This document shows, piece after piece, positions 1-9,420 of a stretch of 64,000 nucleotides of DNA. The DNA lies in assembly GCF_019443985.1 (NCBI RefSeq), contig NZ_CP049303.1, forward strand, positions 806,001 to 870,000, written 5' to 3'. A program made the position numbers and the translations under genes. Source of the stretch: Liquorilactobacillus hordei DSM 19519. Lineage in GTDB: Bacteria > Bacillota > Bacilli > Lactobacillales > Lactobacillaceae. The stretch's first letter is position 1. Every line of letters starts with the position of its first letter. The notes below the pieces were generated by a model, which worked only from the letters and a program-made list of their open reading frames with translations, was not told the DNA's origin and did no database searches.

Positions 1-156
1 AAAATCGAAGAACGAGTATTGTATCTTGAGAAAATAATTTCTGTATTAAAGATTTTTGAGAAAAAGATAAGTAAGAATCCAGATTTATGTAAACAAACAA
101 AAATAAAAAGAACAAAAATTTTAAACATAGACAAATGTTATCTCTATAAAGTATAG
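1..156 (+). CDS. 3' end of an unidentified gene (partial)
   Basis: Frame 1 is open from the window edge to a TAG at 154-156 and encodes about 51 residues rich in Lys, Ile and Leu. The first half has heptad-like spacing (IEERVLYLEKIISVLKIFEKK), which suggests a helix or coiled coil such as those at the ends of some regulators or transposase OrfA proteins. The next gene starts about 20 bases later with its own ribosome binding site, so the two may be co-transcribed. The product cannot be identified from this fragment, and it could be chance reading in A-rich DNA. Confidence 0.4.
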   Translation, partial: KIEERVLYLEKIISVLKIFEKKISKNPDLCKQTKIKRTKILNIDKCYLYKV

Positions 157-176
157 ATAATGGAGGAATAGTATTG

Positions 177-467
177 ATGGATTATGATTTTATTGCGGAC
201 TTCTTGGCTTTTTTAGCCATTTGTTCTGAAAATAAGCTGGAAGTTCGAGAATATCAAGTGATTGATTTCGCGACTTCAAAAGGAATTAGAATTCAGGAAC
301 TGGCAACTATAGAGTTATTACTTTTTACAGCAAAAATAACAACAAAGTGTCCTAGAAAAGTTGGCAGTAGTTTTGTAAACTTATGTCCAGGATCGCTAAC
401 TGAGGCGGGGTTAAAACTAGTAAAGCAACTGAGTGGGCAAGAAAATAAAAAATTTACAATATTATAA
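177..467 (+). CDS. small hypothetical protein (96 aa)
   Basis: This short soluble protein has no family I recognise. GGAGG at 162-166 serves either the TTG at 174 (7-base gap) or the ATG at 177 (10-base gap); I use the ATG. The sequence is mixed alpha/beta in character, with two Cys residues far apart and no membrane segment or obvious motif. It ends just before a bidirectional terminator shared with the convergent HD-domain gene. It is probably real because of the strong ribosome binding site, but its function is unknown. Confidence 0.6.
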   Translation: MDYDFIADFLAFLAICSENKLEVREYQVIDFATSKGIRIQELATIELLLFTAKITTKCPRKVGSSFVNLCPGSLTEAGLKLVKQLSGQENKKFTIL

Positions 468-472
468 TAAAA

Positions 473-511
473 AAGAAGCGTGACCAAAATTTAACTTGGC
501 CAGCTCCTTTT
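473..511. terminator. bidirectional intrinsic terminator
   Basis: An imperfect hairpin pairs AGCGTGACCAA with TTGGCCAGCT. It is preceded by an A run (468-474) and followed by TTTT, so it can terminate transcription from both convergent genes. Its GCTGGnCAA arm resembles the terminator arms of the repeat family near 45.5 and 50.3 kb. Confidence 0.7.
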
Positions 512-553
512 GTCGGTTATCAAAAAGTAATCCTCACAAAAAAATTTTTTATT

Positions 554-1876
554 TTAATAGTCAGTTTTTTTGTCAATTAACCATCCATTTTTTAAATGTC
601 TTTGAAATTGTTCATAAATTGGTGCGAACAAATCAATTTCTCTTGAAGAGGTCAGCATTTCTCTAGGAAAGAAAAAACGTTCATCACCGGAGAACTCCCC
701 AGTGATTGCAGCAACAAGCTTGCTTACTTTTGAAAGCTCAATTAAAGTACCATCATCTTGATATAACTCGATTTGTGTTATTTTCTTGCTTTGACTAGGT
801 GCATAAACATCGTATGGTAAATCAAAGCTATCATTAGTTGCAGTATAGTAAGCTGCATTGTAACCAGCTGCTGAAACTAACTCGCACAATTTAGGAATTT
901 GGTTGCTAGTAGTTGCAGAAAAGCGTGCAGACTTCAACGGCTTACGATTCAAGAAACGGCTAGCTAAATCGCTCAGTATTTTATCAGGACTCATAGACCA
1001 TTGAATAAAGTAGGTATTTAAAACACCGTCATCAAGACGAATGTAGTCTTCAACTGAAAAATTATTTTCGAAAAAAGGTAACAACAGGTGAGGAGGGGTT
1101 TCTTCGGTTAATTGATTGTTTTCAAAAAGAAATTTTGCTCTTTGAAGTAACCGATTTAGAATTACTTCCATGGAACGTGATACAGGATGGAAATAAACTT
1201 GTTGATACATTTGAAAACGACTAACAATATAATCTTCAACAGCATGCATACCGCTGATATGGAAAGTAATACCATTTTTATAAGGACGCATGACCCGCAA
1301 GATTCTGCGCAAATCAAAAGTTCCATAATTAGTCCCCGTATAATAAGAATCCCTAAGCAGATAATCCATCCGATCAGCATCAATTTGACTTGAAATCATT
1401 TGAACGACCTGTGGGTTAGGATACGTTTTTTGGATTACACTGGCAACTTTTTCTGGAAAGTCGGGAGCAACTTCACGTAAAACCTTATTAACTTCTGTGG
1501 CAGGCGAGGTTAGGATTTCAACTGTTACATTTTCATGATTAGTTCCGAAAATATGTTCAAAGGTATGTGAGTAGGGACCGTGACCAATATCATGGAGTAA
1601 CGCGGCACACAAAGCAACTAGACGTTCATCATCATTCCAAAGGCCATCGTCAGTACTTTGAGAAGGATAATTACGTTGAAAGTTATCACAGATTTGACGT
1701 GTAATTTCATATACACCAACTGAATGTGTAAACCGTGAATGCTCTGCGCCATGAAAGGTACTGCTGGCAGTTCCAAGCTGACGAATACGGCGTAAGCGCT
1801 GAAACTCACGGGTGTTAATAAGATCCAAAATCACTTGATGTTGAACATAAATATAGCTATGAATTGGGTCTCTCAA
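554..1876 (-). CDS. HD-domain phosphohydrolase (YwfO-like)
   Basis: This is a metal-dependent HD-superfamily phosphohydrolase of the dGTPase-like group, close to Bacillus YwfO. The HD signature is complete: a His in EHSRFTHS at about residues 46-51, the HD pair in LLHDIGHG at about 95-96, and a distal Asp in QIDADRMDYL at about 166. At 440 residues the protein has the usual length and no signal peptide or membrane segment. It is transcribed divergently from the DUF1934 gene and converges on the small gene at 177-467. The family is soluble and acts on nucleotide-type phosphoesters; the exact substrate here is not known. Confidence 0.85.
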   Translation of the reverse strand: MRDPIHSYIYVQHQVILDLINTREFQRLRRIRQLGTASSTFHGAEHSRFTHSVGVYEITRQICDNFQRNYPSQSTDDGLWNDDERLVALCAALLHDIGHGPYSHTFEHIFGTNHENVTVEILTSPATEVNKVLREVAPDFPEKVASVIQKTYPNPQVVQMISSQIDADRMDYLLRDSYYTGTNYGTFDLRRILRVMRPYKNGITFHISGMHAVEDYIVSRFQMYQQVYFHPVSRSMEVILNRLLQRAKFLFENNQLTEETPPHLLLPFFENNFSVEDYIRLDDGVLNTYFIQWSMSPDKILSDLASRFLNRKPLKSARFSATTSNQIPKLCELVSAAGYNAAYYTATNDSFDLPYDVYAPSQSKKITQIELYQDDGTLIELSKVSKLVAAITGEFSGDERFFFPREMLTSSREIDLFAPIYEQFQRHLKNGWLIDKKTDY

Positions 1877-2037
1877 AACTTTTTCTCTTTTTAATTTCTT
1901 ACTTGTATAAACAGTGATATCTAATCAACTCCTATATTGATATGCATAGATAAATCAATTATATTAATTATAACTTAATATAATATTTGTTGCATAGTGT
2001 ACCGGGGAAATATATAGTGATTGGATTGAAGAAATGC

Positions 2038-2043
2038 TATAAT
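2038..2043 (+). promoter_or_regulatory. putative -10 box for the DUF1934 gene
   Basis: A perfect TATAAT sits 24 bases before the TTG start at 2067. No good -35 lies 17 bases upstream (TAGTGA is the best), so this would be a weak or activated promoter. The divergent region 1877-2037 is very A+T-rich. Confidence 0.45.
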
Positions 2044-2066
2044 ACGATAACAAAAGGGATGGTTTT

Positions 2067-2498
2067 TTGAGTACTGGGACGGATATTTTAATAACTCTCC
2101 AAACTTTTACCAAGCAAGATGGTGAGATTAGTAAGTATGATCGAAAATTTGAAGGCCAATTATTTCAGATGGGAAATTCAATTTATCTTCGATATACTGA
2201 GGATGATGATAAACAAGAAAAGGCAGTTGTAACTTTTAAGATCAATAATAATGGTGGTATCCAATTGACAAGAAAGAGTAAGGAAATGCGGATGCAACTG
2301 TTTTTTGAAAATAACAAAAGAGTATCTGCTACTTATCGGACACCTTATGGTGAAATTCCGATTGAAACGGTTACGCCTTTGTTAAGTGTCAATATTAGTG
2401 ATTTTCCATTGGTAGGCACAGTGAATATTGATTACTTTCTGTATAGTGGAGGAAACCTTTTAGGTGAGTACAAAATAAGATTGCAATTTAGTGTGTAA
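2067..2498 (+). CDS. DUF1934 beta-barrel protein (YwiB-like)
   Basis: This 143-residue protein matches the DUF1934/YwiB family, small lipocalin-like beta-barrels of unknown ligand that usually sit next to argS, rpoE or pyrG in Firmicutes. The sequence is made of alternating strands with charged turns and has no membrane segment. The start is TTG at 2067, with AAAGGGAT just upstream; no ATG lies nearby in frame. The stop is 43 bases before the rpoE start, and no terminator separates them, so the two are probably one transcript. Function is unknown. Confidence 0.75.
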   Translation: MSTGTDILITLQTFTKQDGEISKYDRKFEGQLFQMGNSIYLRYTEDDDKQEKAVVTFKINNNGGIQLTRKSKEMRMQLFFENNKRVSATYRTPYGEIPIETVTPLLSVNISDFPLVGTVNIDYFLYSGGNLLGEYKIRLQFSV

Positions 2499-2541
2499 GA
2501 ATGTATGATAATATTTAGACTGTAGAAGGGACGTGTACCGT

Positions 2542-3117
2542 TTGGAGCTAGAAAAATTCAAGGATGCTAACAAAAGTGAACTATCATTGATTGAAGTTGC
2601 ACATGCGATTTTAAGTCAACGGGGGGATGTTACTCCTTTTGCCGATTTGGTGAATGCTGTACAAGAATATCTTGGCAAGAGCGATGAAGAAATCAGAGAA
2701 AGACTCTCACAGTTTTATACTGACTTAAATGTAGATGGTAGCTTTATTTCTTTGGGTGACAATCTTTGGGGCTTACGTTCATGGTATCCGTATGATTCTA
2801 TTGACGAAGCAGTTGTTCATACTGAAGATGAAGAAACTGATGAGCCAAAGAGTAAGAAACGCAAGAAAGTTAATGCTTTCATGGCCGATGCAAGTGAAGA
2901 CGACGATGTTATCGACTATAATGATGATGATCCAGAAGATGATGATTTAGACATTGATTATGCAAATGACGATGATAATGCTGAACTTAAAGAATACAGC
3001 AAAGATTTAAATGATATTGATGACGCAGACGAAGATGAAGAAGACCTACCAGATGGAATTGAAGGTCAATTAACTGAAATGTCAGATGATGATATCGAAG
3101 AAGATAACGAATTATAA
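2542..3117 (+). CDS. rpoE: RNA polymerase delta subunit
   Basis: Delta is the Gram-positive accessory RNA polymerase subunit that displaces nucleic acid from the core and speeds recycling. The N-terminal third is the folded HARE-HTH domain (KSELSLIEVAHAIL and following). The C-terminal half is an almost unbroken run of Asp and Glu with a short Lys/Arg patch (KSKKRKK) at the hinge, as the family requires. The GTG at 2533 lies only two bases from the ribosome binding site AGAAGGG; the TTG at 2542, 11 bases away, fits better and matches the usual MELEKF-type beginning. It is followed by the pyrG promoter and attenuator. Confidence 0.92.
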   Translation: MELEKFKDANKSELSLIEVAHAILSQRGDVTPFADLVNAVQEYLGKSDEEIRERLSQFYTDLNVDGSFISLGDNLWGLRSWYPYDSIDEAVVHTEDEETDEPKSKKRKKVNAFMADASEDDDVIDYNDDDPEDDDLDIDYANDDDNAELKEYSKDLNDIDDADEDEEDLPDGIEGQLTEMSDDDIEEDNEL

Positions 3118-3127
3118 TTACTAGGTC

Positions 3128-3167
3128 TTGACTAGATAATTATTTTTGGGTACAATCTTTGTTGGGC
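3128..3167 (+). promoter_or_regulatory. pyrG promoter with GGGC start site
   Basis: A -35 TTGACT (3128-3133), a 17-base spacer and a -10 TACAAT (3151-3156) place the start at GGGC (3164-3167). In Bacillus and Lactococcus, pyrG transcripts starting with GGGC stutter extra G residues when CTP is low, and the poly-G tail then blocks the leader terminator. The layout here matches that mechanism. Confidence 0.8.
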
Positions 3168-3206
3168 ACTTCATTCTTTTGTGTGGAGTCATTGGACGGT
3201 AGTTAT

Positions 3207-3253
3207 ACAAGCTCCCTATTCACCAGAATAGGGAGCTTGTTATTTTTATTTTT
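3207..3253 (+). terminator. pyrG leader attenuator
   Basis: A perfect 14-bp stem (3207-3220 with 3227-3240) and a six-base loop are followed by a U-rich tract. The upstream arm carries AGCTCCCT, the pyrimidine-rich patch that a stuttered G-rich 5' end could pair with to prevent termination. The hairpin lies about 40 bases after the start site and about 55 before pyrG. Confidence 0.85.
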
Positions 3254-3266
3254 ATATGTGTATTAA

Positions 3267-4904
<1,638 letters not shown>

Positions 4905-4922
4905 AGATTGAGAATTGATAAT

Positions 4923-4951
4923 AAAAAAGCAAGAATTATTACAGATTTCTA
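4923..4951 (+). terminator. left half of pyrG terminator, interrupted by IS
   Basis: AAAAAAGCAAGAATTATT (4923-4940) is complementary to the sequence at 6450-6469 on the far side of the IS3 element. Joined across one CTA copy, they form a typical A-rich, T-tailed terminator hairpin with the insertion point in its loop. Confidence 0.75.
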
Positions 4952-4982
4952 TGAAGTGAACCCACAAGTTTGGACAACTAAA

Positions 4983-5870
4983 TTAAGCTGCTAACTGATT
5001 GGCAAGTTCTCGGTATTGTACCGGTGACTTGCCTTTTAGTTTGGTCCTGATTCTACGGTTATTATAAAATTCAATCCATTCAGTCATCGCTTGCGCGAGA
5101 CTCTCTGAATTTTCGAAGTGTTCATCCATCATCTCTGCTTTCATGAGATGAAAAAATGATTCCATGGCGGCGTTATCTAAGCAGGTAGCCTTACGGGACA
5201 TACTCTGAAAGGTATGATGAGTTTTAAGCGTTTTTTGCCACTGTTTATGTTGATACTGAAATCCTTGATCTGTGTGTACCGTTGTTCTATAAGGAAGCTC
5301 AGGTAATCCATCTAATGCTTCTTTTAGTGGTTTCAACGCAAATTCAAGAGTTGGGTGTGCACTAATGTTAAATGCCAAAATTTCACCCGAAAATAAATCC
5401 ATGATGGGTTCTAAATAGATTCGCTCACTTTGACTCATCTGACCGTATCGAAATTCACTAACGTCGGCGACGAGTTTTTGATATGGTCGATCTGTCTTGA
5501 ATCGACGGTGTAACTTATTTTTGGCTATTCTACCAACAGTTCCTTTGTATGAGTTATATTTGCGAGTTTGCTTATTAAAGGCCTGACATGTCCAGCCTTG
5601 CTCCTTCATAATTCGGAGGACGCGTTTATGATTAACTTTAAATCCCTGTTCATGCATAACTAACGTTATGCGACGGTAACCGTATTTTTGAGTATACTTG
5701 GCATCTGTTTGCCGAATTTCATCAATGGCTTGGATAACCTGGTCATTCTCATATTCTCGTCCCTGACTGTGCTTAGTGTAATAGTACGTGCTACGTGGTA
5801 CCTTAACGGCTTTAAGGATAAAACTAATCGACGTTTTGAAGACCCGCCTCAGATCATCAATTAAGGTCAC
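4983..5870 (-). CDS. IS3-family transposase OrfB (DDE integrase domain)
   Basis: This is the catalytic half of an IS3-type transposase. After an N-terminal HTH_21-like segment comes the retroviral-integrase core with the DDE residues: Asp in ADVSEFRYG, Asp in VHTDQGFQYQ and Glu in NAAMESFFHLMK. At 295 residues it is intact. The GTG start at 5870 overlaps the orfA stop (GTGA). The orfB frame is -1 to orfA and stays open back to an A7 run at 5912-5918, so an OrfAB fusion by programmed frameshift is likely the active transposase. Confidence 0.9.
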   Translation of the reverse strand: MTLIDDLRRVFKTSISFILKAVKVPRSTYYYTKHSQGREYENDQVIQAIDEIRQTDAKYTQKYGYRRITLVMHEQGFKVNHKRVLRIMKEQGWTCQAFNKQTRKYNSYKGTVGRIAKNKLHRRFKTDRPYQKLVADVSEFRYGQMSQSERIYLEPIMDLFSGEILAFNISAHPTLEFALKPLKEALDGLPELPYRTTVHTDQGFQYQHKQWQKTLKTHHTFQSMSRKATCLDNAAMESFFHLMKAEMMDEHFENSESLAQAMTEWIEFYNNRRIRTKLKGKSPVQYRELANQLAA

Positions 5871-6397
5871 GGTTTCTCGTGAGCTGATTTTTCGTGATCT
5901 AAGGCATCGAGTTTTTTTAAAAATTCGTTCTCGATTCTTAACATCTTATTTTCTTGCTTGAGTTGCTTTAACTCATTTTTATCGTGGCGTGCTTGGATTT
6001 GTGCCGTTGTGGGTTTGGTCACTTTTTTATGTTTAGACATAGTCTTTGGATTTCCTCTCACTCTATTTAGTCCACTGAGCCCCTCTAAATCAAACTTTCT
6101 TTGCCATTGCCAGATAGTACTTGGTGAAGAGAGGTTGAAATGTAGTGCTGTTTCTGGAAGCGAAGCTTTGTGCTGTTGTTTCCAGTTTAATACTTCTATC
6201 TTGAATTCACTAGAGTATTCCAAATTCATAGATTTCGGTTTTAATCCTGCAATGCCAAAACGATTAAAGCGATGAACCCATAGGAGAATCGTTTCATTGT
6301 TGGCAATATGGTATTTTCTGGCCAATTGAATGGAACTAATACCCGTTAAATATTCTGTCACAATAGAAATCCGTAACTCTAAATTAAATTTAGTCAT
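5867..6397 (-). CDS. IS3-family transposase OrfA (HTH protein)
   Basis: This 176-residue DNA-binding partner of OrfB has two helix-turn-helix segments in the first 110 residues (SSIQLARKYHI and SLPETALHFNLSS regions). A Lys/Gln/Leu-rich C-terminal coiled coil (KQLKQENKMLRIENEFLKK) acts as the leucine zipper of IS3 OrfA. Its ribosome binding region (GGGGG) is buried in a perfect 14-bp hairpin at the element's right end, which would limit translation of transcripts entering from outside. Confidence 0.88.
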   Translation of the reverse strand: MTKFNLELRISIVTEYLTGISSIQLARKYHIANNETILLWVHRFNRFGIAGLKPKSMNLEYSSEFKIEVLNWKQQHKASLPETALHFNLSSPSTIWQWQRKFDLEGLSGLNRVRGNPKTMSKHKKVTKPTTAQIQARHDKNELKQLKQENKMLRIENEFLKKLDALDHEKSAHEKP

Positions 6398-6401
6398 AGT
6401 A

Positions 6402-6434
6402 AACCCCCGAGATTGTTGTCCAATCTCGGGGGTT
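6402..6434 (-). repeat. IS-end hairpin over the orfA ribosome binding site
   Basis: A perfect 14-bp stem pairs 6402-6415 with 6421-6434 around the five-base loop TTGTC. It overlaps both the terminal inverted repeat and the purine-rich translation signal of orfA. Confidence 0.75.
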
Positions 6435-6441
6435 CACTTCA

Positions 6442-6472
6442 CTATTTGGAATAATTTCTTGCCTTTTTTATT
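6442..6472 (+). terminator. right half of pyrG terminator, interrupted by IS
   Basis: AATAATTTCTTGCC and a T6 tract (6450-6469) form the downstream arm of the pyrG terminator whose upstream arm is at 4923-4940. Whether it still stops transcription across 1.5 kb of insert is doubtful. Confidence 0.7.
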
Positions 6473-6724
6473 GTTTTAATAACTTTCAAAGCTATTTTTT
6501 TATGTTTGTAAAGTAACGAAAAATAAGCAAAGAAATCTTTTAAGAGAATTAATTATTTTTATCAACGAATATTTAAGAAGAAATTTCTTAATTTAAGCCT
6601 TTTTTAATTGAAACCTGACTGCCTATCTTGTAATATAAAAAGAGACACTTTTTGTGCCAAATGTTGGTGTACCAAAAAAGTAAGGAAACACCTAATTTGT
6701 ATATTATATTGACTTGATAATCGA
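6473..6724 (+). other. A+T-rich intergenic stretch before murA
   Basis: No gene is seen here. A short hairpin TTAAGAAGAAATTTCTTAA (about 6571-6589) followed by a later T6 may terminate leftover transcription. The murA promoter must lie here, perhaps around the TATATT-like boxes at 6700-6710, but no convincing -35 could be assigned. Confidence 0.4.
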
Positions 6725-6741
6725 GTGGAGATTTTAAAAAA

Positions 6742-8019
6742 ATGAAAAAAATGATTATTAGAGGAGGGCAAAAACTGTCAGGCAAGGTCACAATTGGCGG
6801 AGCAAAAAATAGTACAGTTGCCCTCATACCGGCTGCGATTTTAGCAGATACACCGGTTAAATTTGATTCAGTTCCAGATATTTTAGATGTTCATAACTTA
6901 ATGTTAATCCTAGAATCAATGAATGTTAAATCAGTGTTTAACAAAGGCGAGTTAGAAATAGATCCTACACAAATAAAAAGCGTACCACTGCCAGGTGGAG
7001 CAATTAAAAGTTTAAGGGCCTCTTATTATTTTATGGGGGCACTCTTAGGAAAGTTTGGTGAGGCGGTTGTTGGTTTCCCAGGTGGAGATAATATAGGACC
7101 GAGGCCAATTGATCAGCATATTAAAGGATTTAAGGCACTTGGGGCACAAGTAATTGAAGAAAATGATGCCGTGAGAATTAAAACTGGAGAAAATGGATTA
7201 CAAGGGACAAGAATTTTCTTCGATATTGTTTCTGTTGGAGCAACGATTAACGTTCTTTTAGCGGCTGTTAGAGCTAGTGGGACAACAATTATTGAAAATG
7301 CAGCTAAAGAACCTGAAATTGTTGATTTAGCAACTTTCTTAAACAATATGGGGGCTCAAATTCGTGGTGCAGGAACTGATGTCATCAGAATAAAGGGTGT
7401 GTCAAGTCTAAAAGCTACCAATACACATACTATTATTCCTGATAGAATTGAAGCAGGGACTTATTTGGCATTTGCTGCTGCAAATGGTGAGGGTGTGTTA
7501 GTAAAGAATGTTATTACTGAACATTTGGAACCATTTATTGCTAAGCTTGTTGAAATGGGCATCTACTTGGAGGTTAATGAGGACAGTATTTATGTGAAGG
7601 GTGGGGATAATTTAAACCCGGTCACGGTTAAAACATCACCTTTTCCAGGATTTGCCACAGACTTGCAACAACCAATAACACCTCTGTTGATGAGGGCAAA
7701 TGGAGAAAGTAAGATTATTGATACATTGTATCCTGAGCGTATTAAGCACATTACTGAGATGCAAAAAATGGGTGCTGCAATCTCCAGTAGTGACGGTGTA
7801 ATTACTGTCGGACATTCTGATAACTTACGTGGTGCAACTGTCAAAGCAAGTGAAATCAGAGCGGGAGTTTCGTTGTTAGGACTGGCATTAATGTCTAAGG
7901 GAGTAACAACGATTACACATGCCGATAATATTTTGCGTGGATATGAACGCATTATTGAGAAGTTAAGAAATTTGAACGTTGAAATTAAAATAGTGGATGA
8001 TGAGTGTGAAAACCATTAA
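6742..8019 (+). CDS. murA: UDP-GlcNAc 1-carboxyvinyltransferase with Asp in place of catalytic Cys
   Basis: MurA transfers enolpyruvate from PEP to UDP-GlcNAc, the first committed step of peptidoglycan synthesis. The protein is 425 residues, full length, with the N-terminal GGAKNS substrate motif at about 19-24 and the two-domain inside-out alpha/beta barrel pattern. The active-site loop reads GGDNIGPRP at 114-122, so position 116 is Asp (codon GAT at 7087) where E. coli has Cys115, the residue alkylated by fosfomycin. Cys-to-Asp enzymes are known to be active and fosfomycin-insensitive. The position beside rho matches the second, MurZ-type paralogue of Bacillus. GTGGAG precedes the ATG. Confidence 0.93.
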   Translation: MKKMIIRGGQKLSGKVTIGGAKNSTVALIPAAILADTPVKFDSVPDILDVHNLMLILESMNVKSVFNKGELEIDPTQIKSVPLPGGAIKSLRASYYFMGALLGKFGEAVVGFPGGDNIGPRPIDQHIKGFKALGAQVIEENDAVRIKTGENGLQGTRIFFDIVSVGATINVLLAAVRASGTTIIENAAKEPEIVDLATFLNNMGAQIRGAGTDVIRIKGVSSLKATNTHTIIPDRIEAGTYLAFAAANGEGVLVKNVITEHLEPFIAKLVEMGIYLEVNEDSIYVKGGDNLNPVTVKTSPFPGFATDLQQPITPLLMRANGESKIIDTLYPERIKHITEMQKMGAAISSSDGVITVGHSDNLRGATVKASEIRAGVSLLGLALMSKGVTTITHADNILRGYERIIEKLRNLNVEIKIVDDECENH

Positions 8020-8046
8020 AGCAGTGATAGTTGAGGAGAAAAGACT

Positions 8047-9318
8047 ACGAAAAATCTAACATTAGTTGATTTAAAAGATAAAAATCTAAAAGAAATTTAC
8101 ACATATGCTCGTGACTTTAAAATTCCCTATTACAGTCAAATGAATAAAAAAGAACTCTCATTAGCGATTATCAGAGCGCAAGCACAAGAACAGGGATTTT
8201 ATTATATGTCGGGTGTTTTGGACATAACAACACAACAGGATGGATTTGGCTTTTTACGACCAATTAATTATGGTTCTTCACAAGAAGATATCTACATCTC
8301 GTCATCGCAGATTAGAAGATTTGGTTTACGTAATGGTGATTTGGTTGCAGGTAAAGTTCGTCAGCCAAAACCAAATGAACGTTATTATGGGATGATGCAT
8401 GTTGATAGTGTCAATGGGAAACATCCTGAGGACGCAAAAGAAAGACCCCATTTCCCAGCGTTGACAGCCTTGTATCCAACAAAACAGTTGAAGCTAGAAA
8501 CAACACAAACAGTTTTGTCTACAAGAATTCTAGATTTGTTTGCACCGATTGGTTTTGGGCAACGAGGTCTGATTGTTGCACCTCCCAAGGCTGGAAAAAC
8601 GAGTTTATTGAAGGCGATTGCTAATGGAATTACGCAAAATTTTCCGAAAGCTAAGTTAATTGTATTGTTAATCGATGAAAGGCCAGAAGAAGTTACAGAT
8701 CTCGAAAGAACAGTAGCAGGTGAGGTTGTTTATTCAACTTTTGATCAAAAACCAGAGAATCATGTTAGAGTTTCGGAACTTGTTTTAGAACGTGCGATGA
8801 GGTTAGTTGAAGATAAACAAGATGTTGTAATTTTACTAGATTCATTAACAAGATTGGCTAGAGCATATAATTTAGTTGTTCCTCCAAGTGGAAGAACACT
8901 CTCGGGTGGAATTGATCCAGCGGCTTTATTCAAACCTAAGAAATTTTTTGGGGCTGCTCGAAATATTGAAGAGGGCGGTAGTTTGACAATTTTGGCAACT
9001 TCACTTGTCGATACTGGTAGCCGGATGGATGATGTTATCTATGAAGAATTCAAGGGAACCGGTAATCAGGAAATTCAACTGGCGCGAGATTTGGCAGAAC
9101 GACGCATCTTCCCTGCTGTTGATTTGAAAAAATCGGGAACTCGTAAGGAAGAATTATTACTTTCTGAGGAGAAGTTGAATTTTATGTGGAAACTGCGCAA
9201 GGACTTGAATGGTGATATTGCTAAGCAGACTGAGCGTGTTATTACAGCTTTGAAGAAAACAAAAGATAATGAGACTTTTATTAATGAGATCAATGTTAAT
9301 TTACAAAAAAAGAAATAA
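8047..9318 (+). CDS. rho: transcription termination factor Rho, apparent ACG start
   Basis: Rho is the hexameric RNA helicase that ends Rho-dependent transcription. It has the N-terminal Rho_N helical domain, the cold-shock-like RNA-binding domain (GFGFLRP), the Walker A APPKAGKTSLL and the Walker B VILLDS. The first ATG is at 8140, but the frame is open from a TGA at 8032, and the codons 8047-8139 encode conserved Rho N-terminus (LVDLKDKNLKEIYTYARDFKIP). GAGGAG at 8033-8038 stands 8 bases before ACG 8047, and no ATG, GTG, TTG or CTG lies in frame between. I therefore call ACG, with the truncated 392-residue form from 8140 as the alternative. A mutated start codon is possible. Confidence 0.8.
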   Translation, partial: TKNLTLVDLKDKNLKEIYTYARDFKIPYYSQMNKKELSLAIIRAQAQEQGFYYMSGVLDITTQQDGFGFLRPINYGSSQEDIYISSSQIRRFGLRNGDLVAGKVRQPKPNERYYGMMHVDSVNGKHPEDAKERPHFPALTALYPTKQLKLETTQTVLSTRILDLFAPIGFGQRGLIVAPPKAGKTSLLKAIANGITQNFPKAKLIVLLIDERPEEVTDLERTVAGEVVYSTFDQKPENHVRVSELVLERAMRLVEDKQDVVILLDSLTRLARAYNLVVPPSGRTLSGGIDPAALFKPKKFFGAARNIEEGGSLTILATSLVDTGSRMDDVIYEEFKGTGNQEIQLARDLAERRIFPAVDLKKSGTRKEELLLSEEKLNFMWKLRKDLNGDIAKQTERVITALKKTKDNETFINEINVNLQKKK

Positions 9319-9342
9319 AAAGATAATTGCTTATCTTTTTTA
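9317..9342 (+). terminator. rho terminator
   Basis: AAAAAGATAA and TTATCTTTTT pair around a TTGC loop and end in a T tract. The hairpin starts at the rho stop codon. Confidence 0.7.
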
Positions 9343-9379
9343 TTCATGTTAGAATGTTTGTTGTTGTATAAAAGATTAA

Positions 9380-9404
9380 CTCTGACACAGCAAATGGGTC
9401 AGGG
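9380..9404 (+). promoter_or_regulatory. possible rpmE2 leader hairpin
   Basis: CTCTGAC pairs with GTCAGGG just before the ribosome binding site AAAGGAG. L31 mRNAs in Firmicutes often carry autoregulatory leaders, so this hairpin is a candidate, but the match is by position and not by a recognised consensus. Confidence 0.35.
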
Positions 9405-9420
9405 CAAAGGAGAGTATAAA

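Larger units (their letters stand above)
4952..6441 (-). mobile_element. IS3-family insertion sequence (copy of type 1)
   Basis: The element is 1490 bp. Its ends are imperfect inverted repeats starting TGAAGTGAACCC (left 4952, right complement ending 6441), with TTGGACAAC conserved further in. A 3-bp direct repeat CTA flanks it (4949-4951 and 6442-6444), as IS3 elements produce. It holds overlapping orfA and orfB on the minus strand. Both frames are intact, so it may be active. Confidence 0.9.

Noticed and set aside
9346..9420. N-terminal extension of L31
   Set aside because: The AAAGGAG site and the family start place the ATG at 9421; the upstream frame overlaps the rho terminator and leader hairpin.
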